Made by a program: the position numbers and the translations under genes. 38,125 bases of DNA from an uncultured Clostridia bacterium (GTDB lineage Bacteria; Bacillota; Clostridia; UBA1381). A model generated the notes under the pieces. That model saw only the letters and a program-made list of their open reading frames with translations, did not search any database and was not told the DNA's origin. Of this stretch, positions 1-7,583 are shown in pieces. The first letter of the stretch is position 1, and each line of letters begins with the position of its first letter. The stretch spans positions 1 to 38,125 of the forward strand of contig CAKSJU010000007.1 of the NCBI GenBank assembly GCA_934463455.1, given 5' to 3'.

Positions 1-26
1 TTTAAAATATTTCATCGTCAAGGAAA

Positions 27-55
27 TTGACTTATTGAGAAATATTTGATATAAT
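27..55 (+). promoter_or_regulatory. Sigma-A promoter of the small lipoprotein gene
   Basis: A TTGACT -35 box at 27-32 and a perfect TATAAT -10 box at 50-55 are separated by exactly 17 bp. The start of transcription would fall near 62, giving a leader of about 65 nt that ends in an AGAGAGG ribosome site just before the 40-codon gene at 127. The near-consensus boxes suggest strong constitutive transcription. Confidence 0.8.
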
Positions 56-126
56 ATTAAGTGACCAAACAAACTGTAGAATGAGATTTTATAATAAGAT
101 AATAAAATATAAAGAGAGGTTTTGTT

Positions 127-249
127 ATGTATAAAATAATAGCTGCAGCTGTACTTTGTGCTGCTCTTTTATCAGGATGCGGCAGTTCCTCTGTCGGTAT
201 AATAGGCGGAGCGGACGGACCGACAAGTATAGTTGTATCGGACGAATAG
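127..249 (+). CDS. Small lipoprotein (40 aa) with a GIIGGADGPTSI motif
   Basis: This short gene is read from ATG 127 to TAG 247-249, with an AGAGAGG ribosome site about 8 nt upstream. Residues 1-15 form a basic-then-hydrophobic lipoprotein signal and LSGC (15-18) is a lipobox, so the mature product would be a lipid-anchored peptide of only about 23 residues starting at Cys18. Nearly all of it is a GSSSV linker followed by GIIGGADGPTSIVVS. That motif is known from the membrane beta subunits of sodium-translocating decarboxylases (OadB, GcdB, MmdB), where it belongs to the ion-translocating core. Here there is no room for transmembrane helices, so the gene is not a decarboxylase subunit. It has its own consensus promoter and terminator, which argues against a random ORF. 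The coding call is confident; the function is unknown. Confidence 0.82.
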   Translation: MYKIIAAAVLCAALLSGCGSSSVGIIGGADGPTSIVVSDE

Positions 250-288
250 AAAAACGCATGTAAAGCATTAAGCTTTACATGCGTTTTT
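250..288. terminator. Bidirectional intrinsic terminator
   Basis: A perfect 17-bp inverted repeat (arms 250-266 and 272-288) with a 5-nt ATTAA loop carries A5 on the left and T5 on the right, so it can terminate in both directions. It begins one base after the small lipoprotein stop and ends one base before the stop of the convergent rubrerythrin gene, serving both. Confidence 0.92.
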
Positions 289-879
289 CTATTCAGTGTA
301 CGGTGCCAATTCAAGTCTTACAAAAAATCCTTGGTCGTGCTTACAAACAGGGCATACATACGGAGCTTTATAATCGGTTAAAATATGCCCGCAATTCAGG
401 CACATCCATTCACATTCGCTGTCCGAAACAAACAGCTTATTATTCTCAAGAAGCTCGGCAAATTTACCGAAGCGGTCGCCGTGAGTTTTTTCTATTTTTG
501 CAATGTTTTCAAAAGATAATGCAATTTGGGTAAATCCTTCTTCACGTGCTTTTGCGGCAAAAATTTTGTATATATCGTCATGCTCTTCATATTCATTATG
601 CTGCGCAAAACGAAGAAGCTCTGCCGCGGAATCGCTTATATCAATCGGATAAGCACCGTCAATTTTGATGTTGCTGCCCGCAAGCTCTTTCATATGCTCA
701 TAAAATATTTCCGCATGGGCAAGCTCTTGCCGTGCGGTAAACTTGAATACCGCTTCAACAACGTAGAGATTTTTCTTCTTTGCGGAATTTGCCGCGAGAG
801 TATATCGGTTTCTTGCCTGACTTTCTCCGGCAAATGCGCGCATGAGATTAAGCTTTGTTTCACTTGCTTCAAAGTTCAT
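289..879 (-). CDS. rbr: Rubrerythrin
   Basis: This is a 196-residue non-haem iron peroxidase of the cytoplasm that reduces hydrogen peroxide in anaerobes using electrons from rubredoxin or NADH-linked partners. The N-terminal ferritin-like diiron domain (about 1-145) shows the expected carboxylate and His ligands, including FAGESQARNRY near residue 16, ELAHAEIF near residue 52 and EKTHGDRF near residue 129. The C-terminal rubredoxin-like domain carries CLNCGH and CPVCKHDQGFF, giving two CxxC pairs for the iron site. Length and domain order match classical rubrerythrin. ATG 879 is preceded by GGAGG at 887-891. It is convergent with the small lipoprotein gene and divergent from the CAP-SLH gene. 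I saw no convincing minus-strand promoter in the shared AT-rich upstream region. Confidence 0.95.
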   Translation of the reverse strand: MNFEASETKLNLMRAFAGESQARNRYTLAANSAKKKNLYVVEAVFKFTARQELAHAEIFYEHMKELAGSNIKIDGAYPIDISDSAAELLRFAQHNEYEEHDDIYKIFAAKAREEGFTQIALSFENIAKIEKTHGDRFGKFAELLENNKLFVSDSECEWMCLNCGHILTDYKAPYVCPVCKHDQGFFVRLELAPYTE

Positions 880-962
880 TTTTATTCCTCCGTTTTTTCT
901 TTTTATCTTTCCGCTGATATTATTTTTTTATGCAAAAAAATAATTAAATTATGAAAAACATA

Positions 963-991
963 TTGTAATTGGAATTTTTATGTGGTATAAT
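963..991 (+). promoter_or_regulatory. Promoter and hairpin leader of the CAP-SLH gene
   Basis: TTGTAA at 963-968 and TATAAT at 986-991 are 17 bp apart, and TGG directly before the -10 makes it an extended -10 promoter. The predicted start near 998 places a perfect 8-bp hairpin (AAAGACTT 1000-1007, AAGTCTTT 1015-1022) at the extreme 5' end of the mRNA. Two related decamers, GTCGGATAAA at 1031 and GTCCGATAAA at 1045, follow. The ribosome site AGGGAGGA is at 1073-1080. Confidence 0.75.
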
Positions 992-1090
992 TAGTGCAGA
1001 AAGACTTGGTTTGCAAGTCTTTGTAATTTTGTCGGATAAAAATTGTCCGATAAATATAAAATTCATAGTTACAGGGAGGATGGAAAGGAT

Positions 1091-3316
1091 ATGAAAAAAA
1101 TCTTAGCATATGTTTGTGCGGCGGCTTTGATGCTCGGAACTGTACAAATTCCGCATACAAAAACATATGCTATAACGGTCGTAAGTGATGCTCAAACGGC
1201 AGTTGAAAAAAACATGGAATTGTTTTTGGATAAATTGGAAAATGCCGATGTTGATGAGAATTTCACAAAAGACGACTTGGAAAACTTGCTTTTCGGCGCA
1301 TGTGAGTATTCCACGAACGACTTTGTCGGTACGGGATTTTTTGTTGATAATTTCAAACTTGTAAGCCCTACCGAAAAAGAAGCAGGATATATGAGCGCGG
1401 TGATAAGTATTTTCATTGATGATGCCGAAGAGGCTTTGGAAGTAAAAAAAGAATTCTCGGCATTAGGCAATGGGATCGGCAAGGGCAGTGTGAGCACTGA
1501 TGACGGAAACGGAAGTAAAGACGAAGTATCCGGAGGAGACAGCAAAAATACGTCGCCGGAGGATACCGTATCCGCAAAAAAGAATATTGCCGAAGCAAAA
1601 AAGGCAATAAATGCCGCAATTTGGGAATTTGATGTGTCAAATGATACAACAGCAAACGATATTCTCAATATGGCAAAAGAAGCTGTCGGTAACAATATCG
1701 GTGTTACGGTTACGCTTGATAAATTAAACTTTAAGCTAATCAAAGCCGGCACAACAGTGGAGGGCAGTCTTTCAGCAACGATTTCGCTTGCTTGCGGGAG
1801 CGTAACAGATGCTGTACCGATAGGTAAAACAGTTCCGAAGGTTGTGAACGAGGAGTCAATTAAAATAGAAGAAGACCGAAAGGGCATGAGCAATGCTATA
1901 GAAGCAATGGCGTTCACAAACAGAACAACAAAGGAAGAAATGCTTGAAGCAGCATTGAAAAACGTAAAGAACGGCTCAAAAGCGGTTTGGAAAAGCTTTG
2001 ATAAAAAGAATGCAACCTTTAAAGAAAACGGAAGCATTATAGGCTACCTAACAATCACTTTGGGCGGTGAAGTGCGTGAAATGCGAATTCAAAAAACAAT
2101 TCCGATGCTTATAAGAAATATACCGACGGATAAAATCTCTGTAAATAAAGAGGAATGGGAAATTTTAAGAATTACCAACGTTGAACGTGCAAAGCAGGGA
2201 TTATTTCTGCTGACTATGATTGATGACCTCCAGCGTGCGTGTGACATTCGTGAGGTTGAACTTGCGGAATCATTTTCACATACGAGACCTAACGGTGAAG
2301 CACCTTTTACAGCGATTGAGAATTTTAAGTATGCAAAAGCAGGAGAAAATATTTACAAGTGTGAAGCAAAGTCGATAGCAGTCTCGGGAGAGAGAGCCAT
2401 GAATTCCTGGATGAACAGTGACGGACACCGTGCAAATATTTTAACTTCTACTTACGACTATATCGGCGCGGGCGCATATGATAACGAAAAGCTCGGTACG
2501 GCTCTTCAGCTTTTTGCGGGAGTAAGTTATCCGCTTGTTTCGGCTGTTACGGCATCCGGCAAAACCGATTATATCGATGAAGATGAAATGCAGAAGGATT
2601 ATCTCATTTGTACCGCAAGCAACGGATTGATATCATATGTACCGCTTGATATTGAATATATGACAAAAACCGATGAGGGATATACGCTCGAATTGCGTAT
2701 AACTGACCCGATTATTCTTACCACGGGCGGCAAAAGTTCAAATAGTTCAAATTCTTCAAAAACAGAAGAAAAGACCAATGAAAATATTCAGACGGAAAAT
2801 GTGGGTGCGTTTGCTGATGTAAAATCGGATGCGTATTATGCGAATGCGGTTAAGTGGGCAATTGAAAGAAATATCACTAAAGGAACAAGTGATACGACCT
2901 TTTCACCCGATGATACTTGCACAAGGGCGCAGATTTTGTCTTTCTTATGGCGTGCGGTAGGCTCGCCCAAGGCAACAATCGAAAATCCTTTCGCGGACCT
3001 CAAGATAAGTGATTATTTTTATGATGCGGCTCTTTGGGCATATCAAAAGGGTATGGTTTCGGGTGATAAATTCGAAGGCAGCACACCGTGTACAAGAGCC
3101 TCAACGGTTGTTTATCTGTGGAAAAATGCAAATGCCCCGAGCAGTAAATATTCGGGGAATTTTAATGATGTTTCCGACGGTGACAGCTTTGCGGAGGCAG
3201 TTTCATGGGCAATAGAAAGCGGAGTTACAGCCGGAACAAGCGATACTACGTTTTCTCCGGAAACAGTTTGTTCACGCGGTCAAATCGTTACCTTTTTAAA
3301 CAGAGCGATTAAATAG
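1091..3316 (+). CDS. Secreted CAP/SCP-domain protein with three SLH repeats
   Basis: This 741-residue exported surface protein has a signal peptide (residues 1-27, ending TYA). Three diverged copies of a module of about 90 residues follow (about 35-125, 166-252, 263-341), then a CAP/SCP domain (about 355-490), a Ser/Asn/Glu-rich linker (about 548-570) and three SLH repeats (about 571-741) that should bind secondary cell-wall polymers. In the CAP domain the usual cavity residues are visible: His397 in SHTRPNG, Glu419 in AGENIY and His446 in SDGHRAN. CAP proteins of bacteria are mostly of unproven activity. ATG 1091 is chosen because AGGGAGGA lies 10 nt upstream and the signal peptide starts there; an in-frame ATG at 1043 would add 16 polar residues. 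The next SLH gene follows after 31 bp with no terminator between, so they are probably co-transcribed. Confidence 0.9.
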   Translation: MKKILAYVCAAALMLGTVQIPHTKTYAITVVSDAQTAVEKNMELFLDKLENADVDENFTKDDLENLLFGACEYSTNDFVGTGFFVDNFKLVSPTEKEAGYMSAVISIFIDDAEEALEVKKEFSALGNGIGKGSVSTDDGNGSKDEVSGGDSKNTSPEDTVSAKKNIAEAKKAINAAIWEFDVSNDTTANDILNMAKEAVGNNIGVTVTLDKLNFKLIKAGTTVEGSLSATISLACGSVTDAVPIGKTVPKVVNEESIKIEEDRKGMSNAIEAMAFTNRTTKEEMLEAALKNVKNGSKAVWKSFDKKNATFKENGSIIGYLTITLGGEVREMRIQKTIPMLIRNIPTDKISVNKEEWEILRITNVERAKQGLFLLTMIDDLQRACDIREVELAESFSHTRPNGEAPFTAIENFKYAKAGENIYKCEAKSIAVSGERAMNSWMNSDGHRANILTSTYDYIGAGAYDNEKLGTALQLFAGVSYPLVSAVTASGKTDYIDEDEMQKDYLICTASNGLISYVPLDIEYMTKTDEGYTLELRITDPIILTTGGKSSNSSNSSKTEEKTNENIQTENVGAFADVKSDAYYANAVKWAIERNITKGTSDTTFSPDDTCTRAQILSFLWRAVGSPKATIENPFADLKISDYFYDAALWAYQKGMVSGDKFEGSTPCTRASTVVYLWKNANAPSSKYSGNFNDVSDGDSFAEAVSWAIESGVTAGTSDTTFSPETVCSRGQIVTFLNRAIK
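2948..3080 (+). repeat. 133-bp tract identical to 4218-4350 (copy 1)
   Basis: These 133 bases, covering the end of SLH repeat 1 and most of SLH repeat 2, are identical base for base to 4218-4350 in the next gene, including all synonymous positions. Outside both edges the two genes diverge at once at many silent sites, which is the pattern left by recent gene conversion. Confidence 0.95.
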
Positions 3317-3347
3317 TTTTTAATTTACATAAAAGGAGTAGTAAAAA

Positions 3348-4589
3348 ATGTTAAAAAAAGTATTAAGTATTATCATGACAATGTGTTTGTTGCTTACAAT
3401 TTTGCCGAGCGCGGTTTTCGCAATCGATGAAAGCGGTGAAATTGATGCGGCAATGAAAGCAATTCGTAAAAATCAAGACACAGTAACTCTTTACAATGAT
3501 ATGACGGCTGATGAATTTTTAAGCGTTATAAAAAAGCTTCTTCCCGAAGGCAGCACGGTTGAGCTGTCCTTCTCTAAGGAATCCGATTACAGAGTTTATA
3601 ATGCCACAAGCGAAAAAGACGGATCTATTTTTGCAAATATTCTTTTCACTTGCGGACCTTACACTCGTCATGAAATGTATGATATAAAAATGCCGGCACT
3701 TACCGGTGAAGCGGCTGCAAACAATGCAGACAAAGAAAATCTTGCAAAAGATCTTTCGGCCGCAAGAGAAATATTTAAAGGTATATCTCTTGAACCGGAT
3801 GTTACCGCGGAAGATATACTCAATATGGTAAAAGCGGCTGTTAAAAACGGAAGTCAAGTTGAGCTTACCGGTGATTTTACAAAAGTGGATTCGACAGAAA
3901 CCAAAAAAGGCTCGGCAAAATGCTCTTTAAAATTCACACTCAATAAAGAAACCGGCACTTTGAAGGTTAACAATACACTTAAACTGCTTACTCCGGCTGA
4001 AGAAACAAAGACACCGGAGGAAACAAAACCGACAGAAGAGACAAAAAACGATGATAATAAAACAGTTACACCGATAGCTTTTGAAGATGTTGCAGACGGC
4101 GCATACTATGCAAATGCTGTTAAGTGGGCAATTGAGAAAAATATCACCAAAGGTACAAGCGATACAACATTCTCGCCCGATGACACATGTACAAGAGCGC
4201 AGATTTTAACATTCCTCTGGCGTGCGGTAGGCTCGCCCAAGGCAACAATCGAAAATCCTTTCGCGGACCTCAAGATAAGTGATTATTTTTATGATGCGGC
4301 TCTTTGGGCATATCAAAAGGGTATGGTTTCGGGTGATAAATTCGAAGGCAATACTCCTTGTACAAGAGCTTCAACAGTAGTTTATCTCTGGAAAAATGTA
4401 GATGAGCCGGAAGCTCAGACTTTAGATGTATTCAGTGATGTTAGTGCTCATTCGGATTATGCGGAAGCGGTTTCGTGGGCAGTTACAAACGGAGTTACAA
4501 GCGGTGTTTCAGATACCGAATTTGCACCGGATGCAATTTGCTCAAGAGGTCAAATAGTAACTTTCCTTAACAGGGCTATTAAAAACTGA
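3348..4589 (+). CDS. SLH-domain surface protein with two repeat modules
   Basis: This 413-residue exported protein has a signal peptide (1-25, ending VFA). Two modules of about 90 residues (about 30-118 and 134-222) are related to those in the preceding gene: compare NDMTADEFLSVIKKLL and PDVTAEDILNMVKAAV here with NDTTANDILNMAKEAV there. A low-complexity Thr/Glu/Pro linker with repeated PEETK-like units (about 216-242) leads to three SLH repeats (about 245-413). It lacks the CAP domain of its neighbour, so it looks like a shorter paralogue with only the modules and the wall anchor. AAGGAG at 3333-3338 supports ATG 3348. It is the second gene of the operon and is followed by a strong terminator. 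The role is inferred as cell-surface; substrate or partner is unknown. Confidence 0.9.
   Translation: MLKKVLSIIMTMCLLLTILPSAVFAIDESGEIDAAMKAIRKNQDTVTLYNDMTADEFLSVIKKLLPEGSTVELSFSKESDYRVYNATSEKDGSIFANILFTCGPYTRHEMYDIKMPALTGEAAANNADKENLAKDLSAAREIFKGISLEPDVTAEDILNMVKAAVKNGSQVELTGDFTKVDSTETKKGSAKCSLKFTLNKETGTLKVNNTLKLLTPAEETKTPEETKPTEETKNDDNKTVTPIAFEDVADGAYYANAVKWAIEKNITKGTSDTTFSPDDTCTRAQILTFLWRAVGSPKATIENPFADLKISDYFYDAALWAYQKGMVSGDKFEGNTPCTRASTVVYLWKNVDEPEAQTLDVFSDVSAHSDYAEAVSWAVTNGVTSGVSDTEFAPDAICSRGQIVTFLNRAIKN
4218..4350 (+). repeat. 133-bp tract identical to 2948-3080 (copy 2)
   Basis: Second member of the identical pair, offset by 1270 bp and in the same orientation and reading frame. Direct repeats of this length can also support deletion that fuses the two SLH genes. 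Confidence 0.95.
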
Positions 4590-4646
4590 TTAAAGATATA
4601 AAAAAGGCAGCTAACGGCAGTCCTTAATAAAACAGCGATAATGTTT

Positions 4647-4693
4647 CAGCGAAATGGCATAGTATTTTCTATACCGTTTCGCTGTTTTGTTTT
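4647..4693 (+). terminator. Intrinsic terminator of the SLH gene pair
   Basis: Arms 4647-4662 (CAGCGAAATGG...) and 4669-4684 (...CCGTTTCGCTG) pair with two mismatches around a short TATTTT loop, followed by TTTTGTTTT. It sits 58 bp after the second SLH gene and separates it from the TetR promoter. Confidence 0.85.
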
Positions 4694-4792
4694 GCGAGTA
4701 ACAAGTTAAGCGAATTTGATTTTGAATTATTGGGAATATTTCAAAATCTTTTTTTTATACGAAAGTAATTCAGATAAAAAACAGATGAGCCA

Positions 4793-4821
4793 TTGACAAA
4801 AATAAAAATGTATGCTATAAT
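4793..4821 (+). promoter_or_regulatory. Consensus promoter of the tetR-type gene
   Basis: A perfect TTGACA (4793-4798) and perfect TATAAT (4816-4821) are 17 bp apart. A promoter this strong in front of a regulator gene is normally held down by its own repressor, and a palindrome overlaps its -10 box. Confidence 0.9.
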
Positions 4822-4837
4822 TAATATGCGTATTAAT
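4820..4837. promoter_or_regulatory. Candidate TetR operator
   Basis: The inverted repeat ATTAATA-TGCG-TATTAAT (7-bp arms, 4-bp centre) covers the last two bases of the -10 box and the transcription start of the tetR-type gene. Its position and symmetry suit autorepression by a TetR dimer. This is inferred from position only. Confidence 0.6.
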
Positions 4838-4861
4838 TTGTAAAGGAGAATTGCGTGTGTT

Positions 4862-5560
4862 ATGCGAAAAGATGGAATTAAAACAAGAAATAAAATCCTG
4901 ACTGTCTGTGTCCGTTTGTTTTTGGAACAGGGTTATAAAAACACTTCAATTACACAGATTACAGAAGATGCAGGCATTACAAGGGGTAGCTTTCAAAACT
5001 TCTTTCCGACAAAGGACGCTGTTTTAATGGAACTCGTGAAAACGATATTCGATGGACAATTTGATGTTGCGAGAAGCATTGTCGGAGATAATTTGCCGCC
5101 GGTATATGTCTATGCCGTTGAAACAGCGATACAGCTTACCCTCACCGAACTTAACGAAAGTTTGAGAGAAATATATATCGCATCATATACTCTTGCGGAT
5201 ACGGTGGAATATATCTATCTTCAAACTACAGAGGAACTCGTGCAAATATTTGGCAAAAACTTTCCTGAATATACTGAATGTGAATTCTATGAAATGGAAA
5301 TTGGCACATCGGGGCTTATGCGCAGTTATATGGCAAGGAAATGCGATATTCATTTTCCGCTCGAACATAAGATAAGTCGCTTTTTGACGGCGGCAATGCG
5401 TGTCTATAAGGTCTTGGAAGAAGAGCAGGAAAGGGTGCTTGACTTTGTTGCTGCATTGGATATAAAGGCGATTTCTACCGAGGTTATGTATAAACTGTTT
5501 GCAATGTTGGAAATGAAATATGATTTTAAGCTGTCGTCTGATGGCAGAACGGAGGAATAG
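4862..5560 (+). CDS. TetR/AcrR-family transcriptional regulator
   Basis: A 232-residue DNA-binding repressor. Residues about 8-55 form the TetR N-terminal helix-turn-helix: TRNKILTVCVRLFLEQGYKN, then TSITQITEDAGITRGSFQNF and FPTKDAVLMELV, which is the usual order of helices 1-4. The C-terminal part (about 60-225) is an all-helical ligand-binding and dimerisation region with no recognisable ligand signature. AAAGGAG at 4842-4848 lies 13 nt before ATG 4862, a little far but with no better start in frame. The gene has a consensus promoter with an overlapping palindrome, and its stop is only 3 bp from the start of the beta-helix protein gene, so the two form one transcript. The ligand is unknown. 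Confidence 0.9.
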   Translation: MRKDGIKTRNKILTVCVRLFLEQGYKNTSITQITEDAGITRGSFQNFFPTKDAVLMELVKTIFDGQFDVARSIVGDNLPPVYVYAVETAIQLTLTELNESLREIYIASYTLADTVEYIYLQTTEELVQIFGKNFPEYTECEFYEMEIGTSGLMRSYMARKCDIHFPLEHKISRFLTAAMRVYKVLEEEQERVLDFVAALDIKAISTEVMYKLFAMLEMKYDFKLSSDGRTEE

Positions 5561-5563
5561 AAA

Positions 5564-7504
5564 ATGAAAAAAATATTAACTGCATTTTTGGTATCGGTTT
5601 TGGCATTTTGCGGAACATTAGCATATGCAAACGGAGAAATGTCAGAAACCCATAGTCACTGTATCTGCGGAGTGAGTGATTGTACGGAAAATCACGAAGA
5701 AACAGTAAATTGGCAGGCATGGAATGGTGATACCGATGTCGGTACGGTAGGCGATACCTCTAAAACAGCGATATATTTATATTTAGAAAAAAATGTTACC
5801 ATAACGAGTACACTCAATATTTCTAATGTCACCGTATATCTTTGCCTTAACGGCAAGACACTTACGATAGATAACACGGGAAATCCGGCTGTCTCTGTTG
5901 GAGTAAACCAAAAGTTTGTACTTTGTGACTGCAAAAATACGGGTAAAATTACGGGTGCAAAGGGATCTGCGAAAAAAATCACCACACAGTTCGGTGCAGT
6001 AAACTGTCAATCGGGCAGTAATTTTGTTATGTACGGCGGCAGTATATCGAATAACACAGTTGAGGAAGCAAACGGCGGAGGTATTTTTGTAAACGGCGGT
6101 ACATTTACTATGTACGGCGGTTCGGTCAATAACAACAAAGCACCAAACGGTTCGGGCGGTGCAATTTCTGTGGAAAACGGCAAAATTTATACATATGGCG
6201 GCGAGATGAAGAATAATAGTGCAATAAACGGCGGGGCTATACATCTTAAGGGCAGTACAGAGGGTGAAATCCGCAATATAAAAGCGGATAGCAATACTGC
6301 GACAGGCGGCGAAAATTGTATGGGAGGAGCAATTTTTACCGAAACAGGCGGCTTAATACAAATTCATGATGTTGAATTAAGCAACAACAAAGCGATAAAA
6401 GGCGGTGGAATTTATCTTAAAGGTACTGTGAACAATATTTATACAAAAATATATAACGTCAATATACACGATAACTCTGCTACCGGCAATGGCGGTGGTA
6501 TTTTTCTCGACGGCAACGGCACAAGCAACCAGACTACTTGCATATATGATAGCGAAATATCTGTTAATGATTCCGGCAATAACGGCGGTGGAATTTTTGC
6601 AACATCGGATGCTATGTTTAATTTATATGGAGGCACTATCAGCGGTAACACTTGTGCAGGAAGCGGAGGCGGTATCCGTGCGGCAAGCAGCACGTATTTA
6701 ATTATTGCTGACTACCAAAACCCCGTTTACATAAATGGAAATAGGGCATGCGACGGAGGCGGTATTTCCACAGCCGCCAATGCGATTCAGCTCATCGGGC
6801 AATGTGAAATTGAGGGCAACACTGCAACAAACCGAGGTGGCGGTGTGTATGTAAACCGCAGTGCTATGTTTCTGTTGTTTAACCAAGCCATGATAACAAA
6901 GAACACGGCTTCGCAAGGCGGTGGAATTTACTTAAATAAAGACGATACCGGACGTGAACTTGAAATCTTAGGAGGCACAACGATAATCGGAAACACCTCG
7001 TCTGATAATGGCTCGGCAAATAATCTCTATCTCAATAATGGTAGAATGTTCCAATTTCGCAAAGGCATGACGGGCACTGAAAAAGTCGGAGTGTCCGTAA
7101 GTGAAATCCCAACGTTTTCTAATCCGGTGGATATAGAATATGTGTTTGATGAAGAGTGGCACGACGCGGCTGGCGACCGTTCAAGCCTCATAATACCGGA
7201 CAATGACGATTACAAAGTTATATACAAAAATGATAAGCATTGGCTCATTCCTAAAACGTCACTGACGCTGAGCGCAGACAAAATATCTGTTTCAAACCTC
7301 GACAAACCGGCTGTTTTGTTTGCGGCAAGCTATGACAGAAATAGACTTTTGGATATAAAGACAGTGCCGCTTGACAGTATAGAAAAAACATATGTTGACA
7401 TTTCTCAAATTGGCTTAAATACGATAGATGCAACAAAAATAGTAGCTTTCCTGTGGGATAGTAAAATGATTCCGCTTTGCGACAAAGCGCATCAGCTGAA
7501 ATAA
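5564..7504 (+). CDS. Secreted right-handed beta-helix repeat protein
   Basis: This 646-residue exported protein begins with a signal peptide (about 1-22, ending AYA) and a short Cys/His-rich segment, HSHCICG, near residue 30. A WQAW-containing N-terminal region (about 50-150) is of a type common at the start of Firmicutes beta-helix surface proteins. Residues about 171-452 contain eleven GG[GA][IV] turns alternating with N-N-x-A segments, the rung pattern of a polymorphic-outer-membrane-protein-like parallel beta-helix, as in adhesins or carbohydrate-binding stalks. The C-terminal part (about 480-646) is a mixed region without a recognised fold. I find no LPXTG, SLH or C-terminal membrane anchor, so it may be released or held by the N-terminal region. 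The start overlaps nothing and uses the GGAGG in the 3' end of the TetR gene. Confidence 0.85.
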   Translation: MKKILTAFLVSVLAFCGTLAYANGEMSETHSHCICGVSDCTENHEETVNWQAWNGDTDVGTVGDTSKTAIYLYLEKNVTITSTLNISNVTVYLCLNGKTLTIDNTGNPAVSVGVNQKFVLCDCKNTGKITGAKGSAKKITTQFGAVNCQSGSNFVMYGGSISNNTVEEANGGGIFVNGGTFTMYGGSVNNNKAPNGSGGAISVENGKIYTYGGEMKNNSAINGGAIHLKGSTEGEIRNIKADSNTATGGENCMGGAIFTETGGLIQIHDVELSNNKAIKGGGIYLKGTVNNIYTKIYNVNIHDNSATGNGGGIFLDGNGTSNQTTCIYDSEISVNDSGNNGGGIFATSDAMFNLYGGTISGNTCAGSGGGIRAASSTYLIIADYQNPVYINGNRACDGGGISTAANAIQLIGQCEIEGNTATNRGGGVYVNRSAMFLLFNQAMITKNTASQGGGIYLNKDDTGRELEILGGTTIIGNTSSDNGSANNLYLNNGRMFQFRKGMTGTEKVGVSVSEIPTFSNPVDIEYVFDEEWHDAAGDRSSLIIPDNDDYKVIYKNDKHWLIPKTSLTLSADKISVSNLDKPAVLFAASYDRNRLLDIKTVPLDSIEKTYVDISQIGLNTIDATKIVAFLWDSKMIPLCDKAHQLK

Positions 7505-7583
7505 CCGCATAAAACGAGGCTTTTTCGTCTTCTAAATGGCGACATATCGGTGCAGACATTTTGAGAACCAATCCGAACATACG

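Noticed and set aside
127..249. Truncated OadB-type decarboxylase subunit
   Set aside because: The gene has its own signal peptide with lipobox, consensus promoter, stop codon and terminator, and no membrane helices before or after the motif; only the 12-residue motif is shared.
880..962. Minus-strand promoter of rubrerythrin
   Set aside because: Several AT-rich hexamers can be paired, for example TTATAC-17-TACAAT near 964-992 on the minus strand, but none is convincing, so no feature was entered.
1043..1090. Upstream in-frame ATG for the CAP-SLH protein
   Set aside because: It would put 16 polar residues before a complete signal peptide, and the AGGGAGGA at 1073-1080 is correctly spaced for ATG 1091.
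1192..2037. Long open frame (281 codons) on the minus strand
   Set aside because: It is antisense to the clear CAP-SLH coding sequence, has a Ser/Phe/Leu-rich composition typical of a reversed reading of Lys/Glu-rich codons, and has no ribosome site.
2811..4589. Tandem SLH gene pair as a mobile or phage-borne insertion
   Set aside because: No transposase, integrase, terminal repeats or target duplication; the identity tract lies within coding frames and is better explained by conversion.
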